Positions 50,910 to 59,694 of a stretch of DNA of 62,981 bases are shown here, piece by piece; position 1 is the stretch's first letter, and the number at the start of each line of letters is the position of its first letter. Source of the stretch: Bryobacterales bacterium. GTDB taxonomy: Bacteria > Acidobacteriota > Terriglobia > Bryobacterales > UBA6623. The stretch covers positions 1 through 62,981 of the forward strand of contig JAPOOG010000133.1 in the NCBI GenBank assembly GCA_026713545.1, given 5' to 3'. A model generated the notes under the pieces. The model was not told the origin of the DNA. It saw only the letters and a list, made by a program, of their open reading frames with translations, and did not search any database. Position numbers and translations under genes: made by a program.

Positions 50910-51493
50910 TGCATGTCCGTCCCTTCCGGGTCAAGCAGCTTGCGCAGCTTCTTGCGTGCTCGAAACAACATGACTCTTATGCTCTTGGGACTGACCTTCA
51001 GAACTCGGGCGATCTCCTCGTGATCGAACCCTTCCACGTACGCCAGCCACAAGAGGGCTCGCTCGCGAGGGGCAAGGCGGCCGAACTGCCGCGCCATGTC
51101 GCCGCGCAAGTCGAGCTTGGCCTCGACCGGTTCGCGGAAGATCGCTTTCCAACTCCATTTTCGCTCACGTTCACGGCGCCGCCAATGGTCGGTTACCAGA
51201 TTCGTCGCGATGCGGTAAAGGTACGCTTTCGTGGCAGCCTCGTCCATCTGGGGAAGTTGGGTGCGCAAGTACTTGACAAAAACATCTTGCACAACGTCGT
51301 CCGCAAGGTCGGCTTCTCCGCAGAACCGCAGAACGTAGGCCCGCAGCGCCGGCGCAATCCGATTGTAGAGGCGGTGAAACGCCGTTTCATCGATTGCCTG
51401 GAGAGGTGTGGTCAAGGCCTCTTTGCCCGTCCCGGCCGCCGTGGCCCCGCTGCTGACGAACGATTCGACCATGGCCGAGCGGTCGAGCGTCAT
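50906..51493 (-). CDS. ECF-type RNA polymerase sigma factor
   Basis: A 195-residue sigma-70 family protein: region 2 (FHRLYNRIAPALRAYVLRFC, ADDVVQDVFVKYL, and AYLYRIATNLVTDHWRRRER) and region 4 (LAPRERALLWLAYVEGFDHE then EIARVLKVSPKSIRVMLFRA). A ~30-residue N-terminal extension precedes region 2. It is the middle gene of a three-gene operon, between two small membrane proteins, with a 4-nt gap before and a 4-nt overlap after. It probably responds to a signal relayed by one or both membrane proteins. Confidence 0.93.
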   Translation of the reverse strand: MTLDRSAMVESFVSSGATAAGTGKEALTTPLQAIDETAFHRLYNRIAPALRAYVLRFCGEADLADDVVQDVFVKYLRTQLPQMDEAATKAYLYRIATNLVTDHWRRRERERKWSWKAIFREPVEAKLDLRGDMARQFGRLAPRERALLWLAYVEGFDHEEIARVLKVSPKSIRVMLFRARKKLRKLLDPEGTDMQ

Positions 51494-51497
51494 CCGC

Positions 51498-51959
51498 CTA
51501 CTCGCGCCGGCCGCCTGATCGGTCTTTGCCGTTCATCAGCCCCCACGCTTTCGAGAACCCGTACGAGACGGCGGCGGCGATGAGCACTCCAATGCCGGCC
51601 GCGAATATCGTGACTCCGGCGATCTGCAGCTCAGGTATCTGCGTGCTCAACCAAAGGAAGCCGATCCCGATCGACGTGAGGATGCAACCGGGGATGATGA
51701 TTCTCAAGATGCGTTCTTTCGGACCAAGTCGTTTCTCTGACCACATTTCGTCGAGGAAGCGTTCGCTGCCCTCCTGCCCGAGAAACGCAACGAGTTCCTG
51801 AGAGGATGCGAACTTGTCCAGGAGCTGCTTGTTGAATTCCACGCGCGCCTGGATTCTTGACTGCTTCTGGCGGGCGTTCACCCACACGATGTAGACCACC
51901 ATGGCGAACGCTCCCAGCGGTGTGAGCATGAATAGGACAATTACGGGATGTGGTGTCAT
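51498..51959 (-). CDS. Small membrane protein before an ECF sigma gene
   Basis: A 153-residue protein with an N-terminal helix (VIVLFMLTPLGAFAMVVYIV), a soluble charged segment (about 30-80), and two C-terminal helices (about 84-105 and 112-133), so three spans. It ends 4 nt before the sigma start. This topology with a central DUF6249-like segment is found next to ECF genes, as recalled. Function unknown. Confidence 0.65.
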   Translation of the reverse strand: MTPHPVIVLFMLTPLGAFAMVVYIVWVNARQKQSRIQARVEFNKQLLDKFASSQELVAFLGQEGSERFLDEMWSEKRLGPKERILRIIIPGCILTSIGIGFLWLSTQIPELQIAGVTIFAAGIGVLIAAAVSYGFSKAWGLMNGKDRSGGRRE

Positions 51960-52070
51960 GAACGTGTCGGCTCCTTTGCCGCCGATTTCGGCGGCGCTCT
52001 TTTTGGTTTACACAACCAGAACGCTTGTGCCGAGTGTTCGGTTAACAAACAGGTGTCGGCGGCCCCAGCG

Positions 52071-52643
52071 CTACCGCGGCTGCAGTTCCTGATGGCGGAA
52101 GCAGTTCACCACGTGGTCGTTCACCATGCCGGCGGCCTGCATGATCGCGTAGCAGATCGTGGACCCGCAGAACTTGAAGCCGCGGCGCTTCATGTCTTTG
52201 CTCATGGCGCCGGACTCTTTGCTGGTGGCGGGCGTCTCCTGCCAACTCCGCCAACGGTTCTGGATGGCTCGTCCGTCGACGAACCGCCACAGGTAGGCGT
52301 CCAGGCTGCCGAATTCGTCTTGCACTTCGAGGACCCTGCGCGCGTTGTTGACCGCCGACTCGATCTTGAGCCGGTTGCGCACGATGCCCGGGTCGAGCAC
52401 CAGCTTCTCGATGCGCTCCGGTTGGAAGCGAGCGACCTTCCGGATATCGAAGTTCTCGAAAGCCTTGGCGTAGCCGGCGCGTTTCCTGAGGATGGTGAGC
52501 CAGCTCAGCCCGGCTTGCGCGCCGTCGAGGACGAGGTGTTCGAAGAGCAGCCGGTCATCGTGAAGCGGGACGCCCCACTCGGTGTCGTGATAATGGTCGA
52601 GCAGGGGGGCGTTCGCCCAACCACAGCGGGTTTTCTCAGGCAT
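52071..52643 (-). CDS. tag: DNA-3-methyladenine glycosylase I
   Basis: A 190-residue base-excision repair enzyme removing 3-methyladenine. Family parts are TRCGWANAPLLDHYHDTEWG (zinc Cys and His), DGAQAGLSWLTILRKRAGYA with the catalytic Glu region in PHLVLDGAQ-like context, and the zinc-ligand C-terminus KRRGFKFCGSTICYAIMQA with VNDHVVNCFRH. I chose ATG 52643 (MPEKTRCGW), five residues inside a TTG alternative, since it gives the usual N-terminus. Standalone gene. Confidence 0.95.
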   Translation of the reverse strand: MPEKTRCGWANAPLLDHYHDTEWGVPLHDDRLLFEHLVLDGAQAGLSWLTILRKRAGYAKAFENFDIRKVARFQPERIEKLVLDPGIVRNRLKIESAVNNARRVLEVQDEFGSLDAYLWRFVDGRAIQNRWRSWQETPATSKESGAMSKDMKRRGFKFCGSTICYAIMQAAGMVNDHVVNCFRHQELQPR

Positions 52644-52771
52644 GGCGGGTTGGTCCAACAGCGGTGCGGCGAAAGAGCGCAGTACTCGAAGGGTTCGAGC
52701 CTCGAAGCATCGCCTTCGCCACCGCTGAGCGGCAGGCGGGGTCGAAGCAAGCCGGAGCCGGCAACATGGCC

Positions 52772-53920
52772 CTACCAGCGGAAAGCCTTCCGCAAACGAA
52801 GCCTCCGCTCGGCCTTCGGATACCAGCCCGAAGCCGCATAGTCACAGGTGTGCAAGTAACACTGCGCCCGCAGTTCATTCCCCGCAAACGTGAAGTAGCG
52901 GCTCATCGGCACCGTCGTCCGCCGCGCGTGATGCCGCGCCAGCGCCGACACGTTCACGAAGTGCACGCCCCATCTCGTTTCGACGTGGGACTTCCCGCCG
53001 TAGGTGTCGTCCGGGTAGGTGTGCGTGTGGGCGCCGAGCCACAAGTCGATCGCGCCCGGATGCGCCTCCAGATACTTCTCGAACGCCTGGGCGTCGGGCA
53101 TGCTGTCCACCCAATAGAGATACGAAGCGCCCCGGGGCGTCCCGAGCGGTTTGTAGCCGTGGTAGTGCGAGCGCCACAGGCCGCTCGCATCCTTGCGCAT
53201 GCCTTCCCACTCACCGGACGCGATGGTCGTGTTCTTGAGCATGTAGTGGTGCGTCGAGACGATGATCTTGTCCTGGTTGGCCTCGACCATGTTCTTCCAC
53301 CACGCGAACGTCTCGCCCGAAACCACACCGCCGGGATTGCCCCCGAGCAGGTCGCGTCCGGGACGCTGCGTCGGCTCGTTGATGTCGCTCATCATCAGGA
53401 ACAGCACGTTGCCGACTTGCAACGAGTAGCGCTCCCAGGTTCCTGAAGTCGGATAGGTGCGCTTCGACGCGTCGACGCCCGAGAACCTGGTGAACTCGCC
53501 TATCGGGTCGAGCCACTTGCGCCACCACCAGTTCTTCGGCTCGTCGATGCCCGAGCGGTCGTGGTTGCCGCAAACACTGTAGACATCCTCGCGCTTGTGA
53601 ACCCGCAATCCTTTCGTGAACTGTCGAACAACCTCGGCCCCTTCGTCGTCGCCGGGCAAGTGCTGCGCCCCCGATTGGTCGCCGAGATCGACCGCCAAGT
53701 CCCATTCGAACGGCGGCGCGCCGTCCGGCGTGCCGAACTCCGATTGCTGAACGGCCTCGACGAGGCTCTCGCGGTTTCCGTAGCGGCGGTCGCTGCCCAC
53801 ATGGGCATCGCTGAATGCCCACAGCCTCAGGGTGTCCGTGGAGGTTCGCTGGGCTGCGGCGCCCGGGAGCGTGAGTCCCGTGGCGAGTGAAGTCTTGAGG
53901 AAGTCCCGGCGCGTAGTCAT
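52772..53920 (-). CDS. Tat-exported metallophosphoesterase
   Basis: A 382-residue calcineurin-like phosphoesterase. The N-terminus is a Tat signal (TTRRDFLKTSLATGLTLPGA). Metal motifs are in order: FSDAHVG, VDLGDQSG, CGNHDRSG, VSTHHYML and GAHTHTY. It probably hydrolyses a phosphodiester or monoester in the periplasm. It follows the ceramidase-like gene after 6 nt, so the two are likely one operon and may process a common lipid or glycan substrate. Substrate unknown. Confidence 0.9.
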   Translation of the reverse strand: MTTRRDFLKTSLATGLTLPGAAAQRTSTDTLRLWAFSDAHVGSDRRYGNRESLVEAVQQSEFGTPDGAPPFEWDLAVDLGDQSGAQHLPGDDEGAEVVRQFTKGLRVHKREDVYSVCGNHDRSGIDEPKNWWWRKWLDPIGEFTRFSGVDASKRTYPTSGTWERYSLQVGNVLFLMMSDINEPTQRPGRDLLGGNPGGVVSGETFAWWKNMVEANQDKIIVSTHHYMLKNTTIASGEWEGMRKDASGLWRSHYHGYKPLGTPRGASYLYWVDSMPDAQAFEKYLEAHPGAIDLWLGAHTHTYPDDTYGGKSHVETRWGVHFVNVSALARHHARRTTVPMSRYFTFAGNELRAQCYLHTCDYAASGWYPKAERRLRLRKAFRW

Positions 53921-53926
53921 ATGCGA

Positions 53927-55453
53927 TTACTTCACGTCTTCGAACAGGGCGATCGTCTCTTGAATCAGCTTGTCGGCGGCGCCTTTGCCGTACGGCGCGC
54001 GTTCGACTTCGTAGCCGCCGAAGGCGTATTCGGCGTCGGTCGGCATATAGCCGCCGCCCGCGCCGCTGGAATATCCGGCGTACATCGTGTAGGCGAACGG
54101 CGAAGCCCTCTTGATCGCCTCGCCGATCTCGGCGAACTGCTCGCCCGGCATGGCGACAATCGCGACTTCGCCCAGGCGGAGAATCTGCACCTCGAGCTGC
54201 ACGGGCGTGGGATCCGGAGGTTGCGTCCATTTCTTGAGCAGGTCGCTGAAACGCCGCAGGCGCGCCTCGGCCTGGTGCTTCTTCCAGTCGTCGCCGGAAG
54301 CGTTGGCGTCCGCCAGCTTTTTCTTCGCATCCTCCACCCGGGCGGCCATCGCCGAGATTTCCTCGTGCGTGTACTCGCGGCGCGGCAGGCCGATCTTTTT
54401 GCGCGTGAACCGGAGCGTCGCGTCACGGGGACCCTTGACCCGCCAGTGCTGCTTCGCCTGATAGGCCGTCGATTCCACAAAGCCCTCGAACGCCGGCGCC
54501 CGGCGAACGGTCTCGATCCCCAAAGCCAGCGCGGCGACTTGATGCCCCAGCGTTGCCCCCAACCGGTGCGCCACGCCAAGATCCCCGGTGAATCCCTCGA
54601 TCGGGCCCTGGTTGCCGGCGGCGCCCTGAAAGAACAGGCACAGCGCACCGGGAAAGGCTTGCTCGACGACCTTGCGTGTCATACCGGGCCAATCGGGCGA
54701 CACGTACTTGTTCTCATACGCGAGGACAGTGCCGTGGCACTGGTAGTTGGCGAGCACGGCGATGGGCTTGCCGGCCGCGTCGTCGATGCGGAAGACAACG
54801 AGCTCGCGGTCGATGAAACCGTCCGGGTTGCGTCCCACCGCGGGCGGATCTTCAGTGTGCGCCCGGAAGCGCCGGTTGATATTGATGGTCCCTTGGCCGC
54901 GCCCGCCGTAGATGTGAGCGGGCTCGAGATGCGCGTTCGCTTCGACCAGGATGCCCACAATCTTGTCGATAACCTGCGCCCGGTAGCGTTGGACCATGTC
55001 CAACTGCTCGGAAAGGTCGATGCCCGCGGGGCCCTTCGCAGCGGACAGATTCGGACCGGCGTGCGTGTGCGTCGCGGCCAGCCGGATGCGGTTCGCGGGA
55101 ATGCCGGTCTGCTTCGCCGCCCGCTCGATCGCAGCTTCGAAGGGCTCGACGCGGAGCGCGTCCAGGTCGACCATGGCGAACTTGTCTCCGCCGTTGGCCA
55201 CGACCAGGGCCGTCGCCACCATGCCCGCGGGGTCGTTGCCGACAGAGCGGATGTGGGTCTGAGACCCCCAGTTCAGTTGAGCAATGCCAACAGGAGGGGT
55301 GATGTCCGCCCGCGCGACTCCGGCCAGCAGCCCCGAGGGAGCCGAGTCCTCCGGGCCCTGCTCGACGACGTCGGCCGTCAAGGCCGTGACGCTCAGCGCC
55401 AAGGCAGTCAGAACCGCCGCCGCGCCTCCAGATCGTATTCCTGATCCTCTCAC
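53927..55453 (-). CDS. Neutral/alkaline non-lysosomal ceramidase-like secreted protein
   Basis: A 508-residue exported protein matching the N-terminal domain of neutral ceramidases: AGVARADITPPVGIAQLNWG, LAATHTHAGPNLSA (metal His residues), VVFRIDDAAGKPIAVLANYQ with CHGTVL, and CLFFQGAAGNQGP. Full ceramidases are longer and carry a separate C-terminal domain; this shorter bacterial type has mostly unknown substrates. I chose GTG 55453, with AGGAG 6 nt upstream and a good signal peptide (AAAVLTALALSVTALTADVV), over TTG 55501. Confidence 0.85.
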   Translation of the reverse strand: MRGSGIRSGGAAAVLTALALSVTALTADVVEQGPEDSAPSGLLAGVARADITPPVGIAQLNWGSQTHIRSVGNDPAGMVATALVVANGGDKFAMVDLDALRVEPFEAAIERAAKQTGIPANRIRLAATHTHAGPNLSAAKGPAGIDLSEQLDMVQRYRAQVIDKIVGILVEANAHLEPAHIYGGRGQGTININRRFRAHTEDPPAVGRNPDGFIDRELVVFRIDDAAGKPIAVLANYQCHGTVLAYENKYVSPDWPGMTRKVVEQAFPGALCLFFQGAAGNQGPIEGFTGDLGVAHRLGATLGHQVAALALGIETVRRAPAFEGFVESTAYQAKQHWRVKGPRDATLRFTRKKIGLPRREYTHEEISAMAARVEDAKKKLADANASGDDWKKHQAEARLRRFSDLLKKWTQPPDPTPVQLEVQILRLGEVAIVAMPGEQFAEIGEAIKRASPFAYTMYAGYSSGAGGGYMPTDAEYAFGGYEVERAPYGKGAADKLIQETIALFEDVK

Positions 55454-55503
55454 ACTGATCTCCTGACGCAACCCGGACTGGTGCGTTTGAACTCCTGTCA
55501 ATA

Positions 55504-55581
55504 TAGAACGTTCCCCTTTCTCAGCATGTTCAGCATGGGTTCATTTGGCGTTCGCCGCAGAAGAACGAGCCCGGAGGGCGC
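55504..55581 (-). repeat. Dispersed repeat 2, inverted copy
   Basis: On the minus strand it reads CGAACGCCAAATGAACCCAT followed by a doubled CATGCTGA motif and GAAAGGGG, matching 20930-20988 apart from the 9-nt tandem duplication and a few substitutions. Confidence 0.8.
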
Positions 55582-55946
55582 CGCGAGCTTCGGCGAACGG
55601 TGATCGTCCTGAGGACCACCGAGAACGGCTGACGGCGCGTGGACACTGTGGCTCATGGGCACTATTTTTTTACCGAGCAATGCCGGGCAATGCCGGGCAA
55701 TAGTGGGCAGAAGAGAGCAGGCCATAGTGGGAAACAGCCGGCAGGGAAGCCCTGAATGGGCAACAAGAAAGCCGTCCCATCGCGTCCAATGGTGGGCAGG
55801 CAAGCCGTGGCTTCGCAGCGGGCGCAGCGGTCCGGGCGGCGGATTTCGGTTTTTGGTTCCGCCACCTTCAGCTCCGCTTTTTTCTTCGCACGGCGCACCC
55901 ATGACGAAGAGAACGGCCGTACATTCCTTGATTCGTGAAAAACATA

Positions 55947-56640
55947 AAAGCTGTGCTTCGTGACTCGTGTCTCGTGAAAAACCCGTTGGCCGGGCTTGCG
56001 TTTGCTTTCGTTGGAGTCGCCGGAGGGGCGGGGGAAAGGCCTTGGTTCATGATTCGTTTGCTCAACAGTACAGCTGGGCTGTCGCGGAGAGGCGCGCGGG
56101 ACACGTCCGGGGCCGCGAGATCTACGGCCGTATTGTGAGGCCCCCAGGGATTGCGACATTTTTTTCGCGGGAAATAGTGGGAAATGACGGGAAATCGTGG
56201 GTAACAGCAGGCAGGAAAGGTCCTTGAACAAGGCGAGATGATGCGGGAACGACATTTCCTTCGCAGGCGCTCCCAGGCCACGGATCAAGCTCATTTCACG
56301 AACCATGATCTTCATGCTACGCAGCCCGGGGCGGAAAAAAAAGACTGAAGGGCTTCAGTACCTGAAGGTATTAAAAAGACATGATTCGTGTCTCGTGTTT
56401 CGTGTCTCGTGAAAACCTATTGGCCGGGTCTGGGGTGGCTCTACCAGGAAATGCCGGCGGGTTGGGGAACATTGCTTTTGTTTGCGGCACGGATCGGGGA
56501 TCGCTTGGCACGGCCCTTTTCCCACATGCATAAAAAGCCGTGTTTCGTGTCTCGTGTCTCGTGAACCCGAAACCCGGGAGGCGGTGCGGCTGTGGCTCTC
56601 TGGCGGCTTGGGGGAAAGGCCGTGATTCGTGTTTCTTGAC
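55947..56640 (+). repeat. Three degenerate units with TCGTGTCTCGTG core
   Basis: Units near 55947, 56383 and 56528 share CATAAAA-type leaders (first and third), GTTTCGTGTCTCGTG, and a CCGGG then GGGGGAAAGGCC ending (first and third align over about 110 nt). They are separated by other repeats. No hairpin dominates. Confidence 0.6.
56344..56359. terminator. Hairpin ACTGAAGGGCTTCAGT with upstream A-tract
   Basis: A perfect 7-bp stem following eight A. It is the inverse of the hairpin at 20447-20478. Read leftwards it would end in a T-tract, so it could stop minus-strand transcription. Confidence 0.45.
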
Positions 56641-56668
56641 CCGAGGGGTGAAGGGGGCGATTCAGCAA

Positions 56669-56768
56669 CTACGCCTGCGCGCGCCTTTTTCCTCCGCCCG
56701 GCTCGCGGCTCGTCCTGACGGTCCTCTCACGCACTTCGCTTCGCCACGTGGTGAGACATGCAGGACAG
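56669..56768 (+). repeat. Partial copy (E) of the 182-bp element
   Basis: Matches the right ~100 bp of copies B and C from CTACGCCTGCGCGCGCC through TCCTCTCACGCACTTCGCTT to GTGGTGAGACATGCAGGACA. Copies D and E share the same variant terminus (GCATGTCTCACCACG). Confidence 0.8.
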
Positions 56769-56958
56769 GGCCGCAGGGAAACTTTTTCCTTCGCCTTCCG
56801 CTTGGCGCACCAGGGGAACTTCTCCCATTGCTCCGGCCCTCGGTTCGGTGCGTTTGAACACCTTGTTCTCAAGTTGCTACACTATACGGTCCTCGTGCCA
56901 TGAGTACGTCTTGCATGAGCCGCGCCGCCGCTCAATGGCGTAGGGGTAAAATCGATCC

Positions 56959-57849
56959 ATGGTCCTCATTGTTGCCCTGGCGATTTGGTTGATCTGTATC
57001 CTTCTTGTAGCTCCTTTCGTGGTGAGAATTCGATTGACGAACTTCCTGCTGGCAGTAGCGATTTGGTTGATCTGCGTTGCGTTAACCATACCCTTTGTGG
57101 CGAAGACGTGGTGGATGCCGGACCCCATCACCGACCATGCCCGCCTCGTTGACGGCCAAATGGCGCTGACTTTCGTCGTCACGGGCGTTGTTTTCATCCT
57201 GGCGCACCTGGCGTTGGGATATGCCGTGCTCAAGTTCGGCCGCGACCGTTCCGAGCCCGCCGACTACACCACCGGGAACGACCGCTGGGAGCTGCTTTGG
57301 ACGTCCGCGGCCACGGTGCTCTTCGTCGGCCTGGTGTTCATGGGCTACACCGCTTGGGCCGAGGCGCGGTTCGCTGAAGCGGCGACGCAGCCGGGCTCGC
57401 CCGACAGGGAGGTTGTCGAGGTAACGGGACAGCAGTTTGTCTGGAACATCCGCTATCCCGGCCCCGATGGCAAGTTCGGTCCGCTTGACGTGAACCTGAT
57501 CGACGATTCGCTGGGCAATCCGCTCGGCGTCGATCGCGGAAATCCCGACGGCAAGGATGACATCGTCGTCCCGCGCATGGCCGTGCCCGTCGACAAGGAG
57601 ATCGAAGTCATCCTGCGCACCAAGGACGTGCTGCACAATTTCTTCGTGCCGGAGCTGCGCCTCAAGCTCGACACGGTGCCCGGCATCGACGGTCGGCTTC
57701 GTTTCAAGCCGGACAAAGTGGGCACGTATGAAATCGCATGCTCGGAGCTATGCGGCCTCGGCCACTACAAGATGCGCAGTTATCTCGACGTGATGGAACA
57801 GGCTGACTACGAGCAATGGCTGGTGGAACAGGCCTCGTTCCTGCAGTAG
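56959..57849 (+). CDS. coxB: Cytochrome c oxidase subunit II
   Basis: A 296-residue CuA-bearing subunit. The C-terminal cupredoxin has VTGQQFVWNIRYPGP, KDVLHNFFVPELRLKLDTVP and the CuA loop CSELCGLGHYKM. The N-terminal part has four helices; the first two (AIWLICILLVAPFVV and AIWLICVALTIPFVA) are near copies because a 78-nt segment is tandemly repeated in frame (GCGATTTGGTTGATCTG at 56980 and 57058). It first accepts electrons from cytochrome c. First gene of the cox operon. Confidence 0.93.
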   Translation: MVLIVALAIWLICILLVAPFVVRIRLTNFLLAVAIWLICVALTIPFVAKTWWMPDPITDHARLVDGQMALTFVVTGVVFILAHLALGYAVLKFGRDRSEPADYTTGNDRWELLWTSAATVLFVGLVFMGYTAWAEARFAEAATQPGSPDREVVEVTGQQFVWNIRYPGPDGKFGPLDVNLIDDSLGNPLGVDRGNPDGKDDIVVPRMAVPVDKEIEVILRTKDVLHNFFVPELRLKLDTVPGIDGRLRFKPDKVGTYEIACSELCGLGHYKMRSYLDVMEQADYEQWLVEQASFLQ

Positions 57850-57892
57850 TTCCCAAGGGCGGTCACGGGGCGAACCTCTGGAGAAGCAATCC

Positions 57893-59689
57893 ATGAATGA
57901 AGTTGCGGAATACGTAGAAATTCATCGCCATCCCGAGCCGAAAAGCTTTATCTCGAGGTGGATCTTCAGCCTCGACCACAAGGTCATCGGCATTCAATAC
58001 GTGATGTTGGCGGTCGTGGCGGTGTTCATCGGGATGGCTCTGTCGTTGCTGATTCGTTTGCGGCTGGTGTGGCCCGAGCAGGCGGTTCCCCTGCTCGGCG
58101 ACTTGTTCCCGGTCGGCGCGCCGGACGGCGTCATGACACCGGAGTTCTACCTGTCGATGCTGACGATGCACGGCACCATGATGGTTTTCATGGTCTTGAC
58201 GACGGCGCCGCAGGGGGGCTTCGGCAATTACGTCCTGCCGATCCAGATCGGGGCCAACGACATGGCGTTTCCGCGGCTCAACATGCTGTCGTTCTGGACC
58301 ACGTTTCTTTCATTCTGCGCGCTGATGATGGCCTTTTTCGTCGAAGGCGGCGCTCCGATTTCGGGCTGGACGGCCTATCCGCCGCTCAGCGCTCTCGACG
58401 CGGCCGTGATCGCCGGAACCGGGCAGGACTGGTGGATCATCAGCATCGCGCTGTTCTGCGTCGCGTCGCTGCTCGGCGCGCTGAACTTCATCGTTACGAC
58501 GCTCCAGCTTCGCGCCAAGGGCCTCACCATGATGCGATTGCCGCTCACGGTCTGGACTTGGTTCGTGACGGCGATTCTGGGCCTGCTGGCCTTCGGAGTG
58601 CTGCTGGCCGCGGGCGTGCTGCTGCTTCTCGACCGCAATCTGGGCACGAGCTTCTTCATTCCGGCCGGCCTGGTCATCAACGATCAGCTCATCGACCGCA
58701 GCGGCGGCTCGCCGATCCTGTGGCAGCATTTGTTCTGGTTCTTCGGCCACCCGGAGGTCTACATCGCGATCCTGCCGGGCATGGGCGTCACCTCGCACAT
58801 CCTGGCCACTTTCTCGCGCAAGCCGGTCTTCGGCTACAAGGTCATGGTCTACGCGATCGCGGCGATCGGCGGACTCGGGTTCGTCGTTTGGGGCCACCAC
58901 ATGTTCATGAGCGGGATGAGCCCCTACTCCGCGTTCGTCTTCTCCGTGCTGACCATGTGCATCGGCGTTCCTTCGGCGATCAAGACCTTCAACTGGATCG
59001 GAACCTTATGGGGCGGCAAGATTCGCTTCACCTCGCCGATGCTCTTCTCCGTCGGTTTCGTCTCGCTGTTCGTGACGGGCGGGCTGAGCGGCATCTTCCT
59101 GGGCCAGCCGACGGTGGACCTGTTCTTCCATGACACGTACTTCGTCGTGGCGCACTTCCACTTGATCATGGGCGTGGCGGCCATCTTCGGGATGTTCGCC
59201 GGCCTGACGTTCTGGTTCCCGAAGATGTTCGGCCGGTTCATGCACGAAGGGCTGAGCAAGGTCCACTTCTGGCTCACTTTCCTGGGCGTGTACGCCATCT
59301 TCGGCCCGATGCACTACCTGGGAATGCTGCCGCATCCGCGGCGCTACGCGGAGATCACCGGCGTCGATTACCTTGCCGCGGGCGGTTCGGCCGAGATTCA
59401 TTACTTCATCACGATCGCCGCCATGATCACCATCACGGCGCAATTGATCTTCCTGTTCAACCTGGTCTGGAGCCTGTTCAAGGGCAAGGTCTGCAGCGAC
59501 GACAATCCCTGGGAAGCGACCACGCTCGAGTGGGCCGTCCCCACGCCGCCGCCGTATGACAACTTCGCGGGCAGGATTCCCACCGTCTACCGGGGCGCCT
59601 ACGACTTCAGTCTGCCGAAAGCCAAACGGGACTACGCCATGCAGTGCAACTCCGACGACATGGTGTATCGACAGGCAGCGGGCGATTAA
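57893..59689 (+). CDS. coxA: Cytochrome c oxidase subunit I
   Basis: A 598-residue heme-copper oxidase with at least 12 helices. The active-site helix has FFGHPEVYIAILPGMG (Glu of the D-channel, His, cross-linked Tyr), CuB His pair WGHHMFMSG, the K-channel Lys in FGYKVMVYA, and heme ligands in HDTYFVVAHFHLIMG. This places it in the A1 branch. It reduces oxygen at the binuclear centre and pumps protons. It begins 43 nt after coxB. Confidence 0.96.
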   Translation: MNEVAEYVEIHRHPEPKSFISRWIFSLDHKVIGIQYVMLAVVAVFIGMALSLLIRLRLVWPEQAVPLLGDLFPVGAPDGVMTPEFYLSMLTMHGTMMVFMVLTTAPQGGFGNYVLPIQIGANDMAFPRLNMLSFWTTFLSFCALMMAFFVEGGAPISGWTAYPPLSALDAAVIAGTGQDWWIISIALFCVASLLGALNFIVTTLQLRAKGLTMMRLPLTVWTWFVTAILGLLAFGVLLAAGVLLLLDRNLGTSFFIPAGLVINDQLIDRSGGSPILWQHLFWFFGHPEVYIAILPGMGVTSHILATFSRKPVFGYKVMVYAIAAIGGLGFVVWGHHMFMSGMSPYSAFVFSVLTMCIGVPSAIKTFNWIGTLWGGKIRFTSPMLFSVGFVSLFVTGGLSGIFLGQPTVDLFFHDTYFVVAHFHLIMGVAAIFGMFAGLTFWFPKMFGRFMHEGLSKVHFWLTFLGVYAIFGPMHYLGMLPHPRRYAEITGVDYLAAGGSAEIHYFITIAAMITITAQLIFLFNLVWSLFKGKVCSDDNPWEATTLEWAVPTPPPYDNFAGRIPTVYRGAYDFSLPKAKRDYAMQCNSDDMVYRQAAGD

Positions 59690-59694
59690 AGGGC

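Larger units (their letters stand above)
55454..56958. other. 1.5-kb non-coding region built from repeats
   Basis: No credible gene. It holds: repeat 2 inverted (55504-55581); two related ~65-nt units rich in GGGCAAT/GGGAAAT and AGTGGG (about 55665-55750 and 56155-56225); three units with TTCGTGTCTCGTG motifs (about 55947-56060, 56383-56440, 56528-56640); the hairpin ACTGAAGGGCTTCAGT (56344-56359); and part of the 182-bp element (56669-56768). The cox operon promoter presumably lies at its right end. Confidence 0.65.

Noticed and set aside
53211..54230. 339-codon minus-strand frame across two genes
   Set aside because: Extremely Arg-rich; it is a frame shadow of the phosphoesterase and ceramidase-like genes on the same strand.
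55454..56958. Repeats considered as a CRISPR array
   Set aside because: Units are unequal, degenerate and irregularly spaced, and no cas gene is present.
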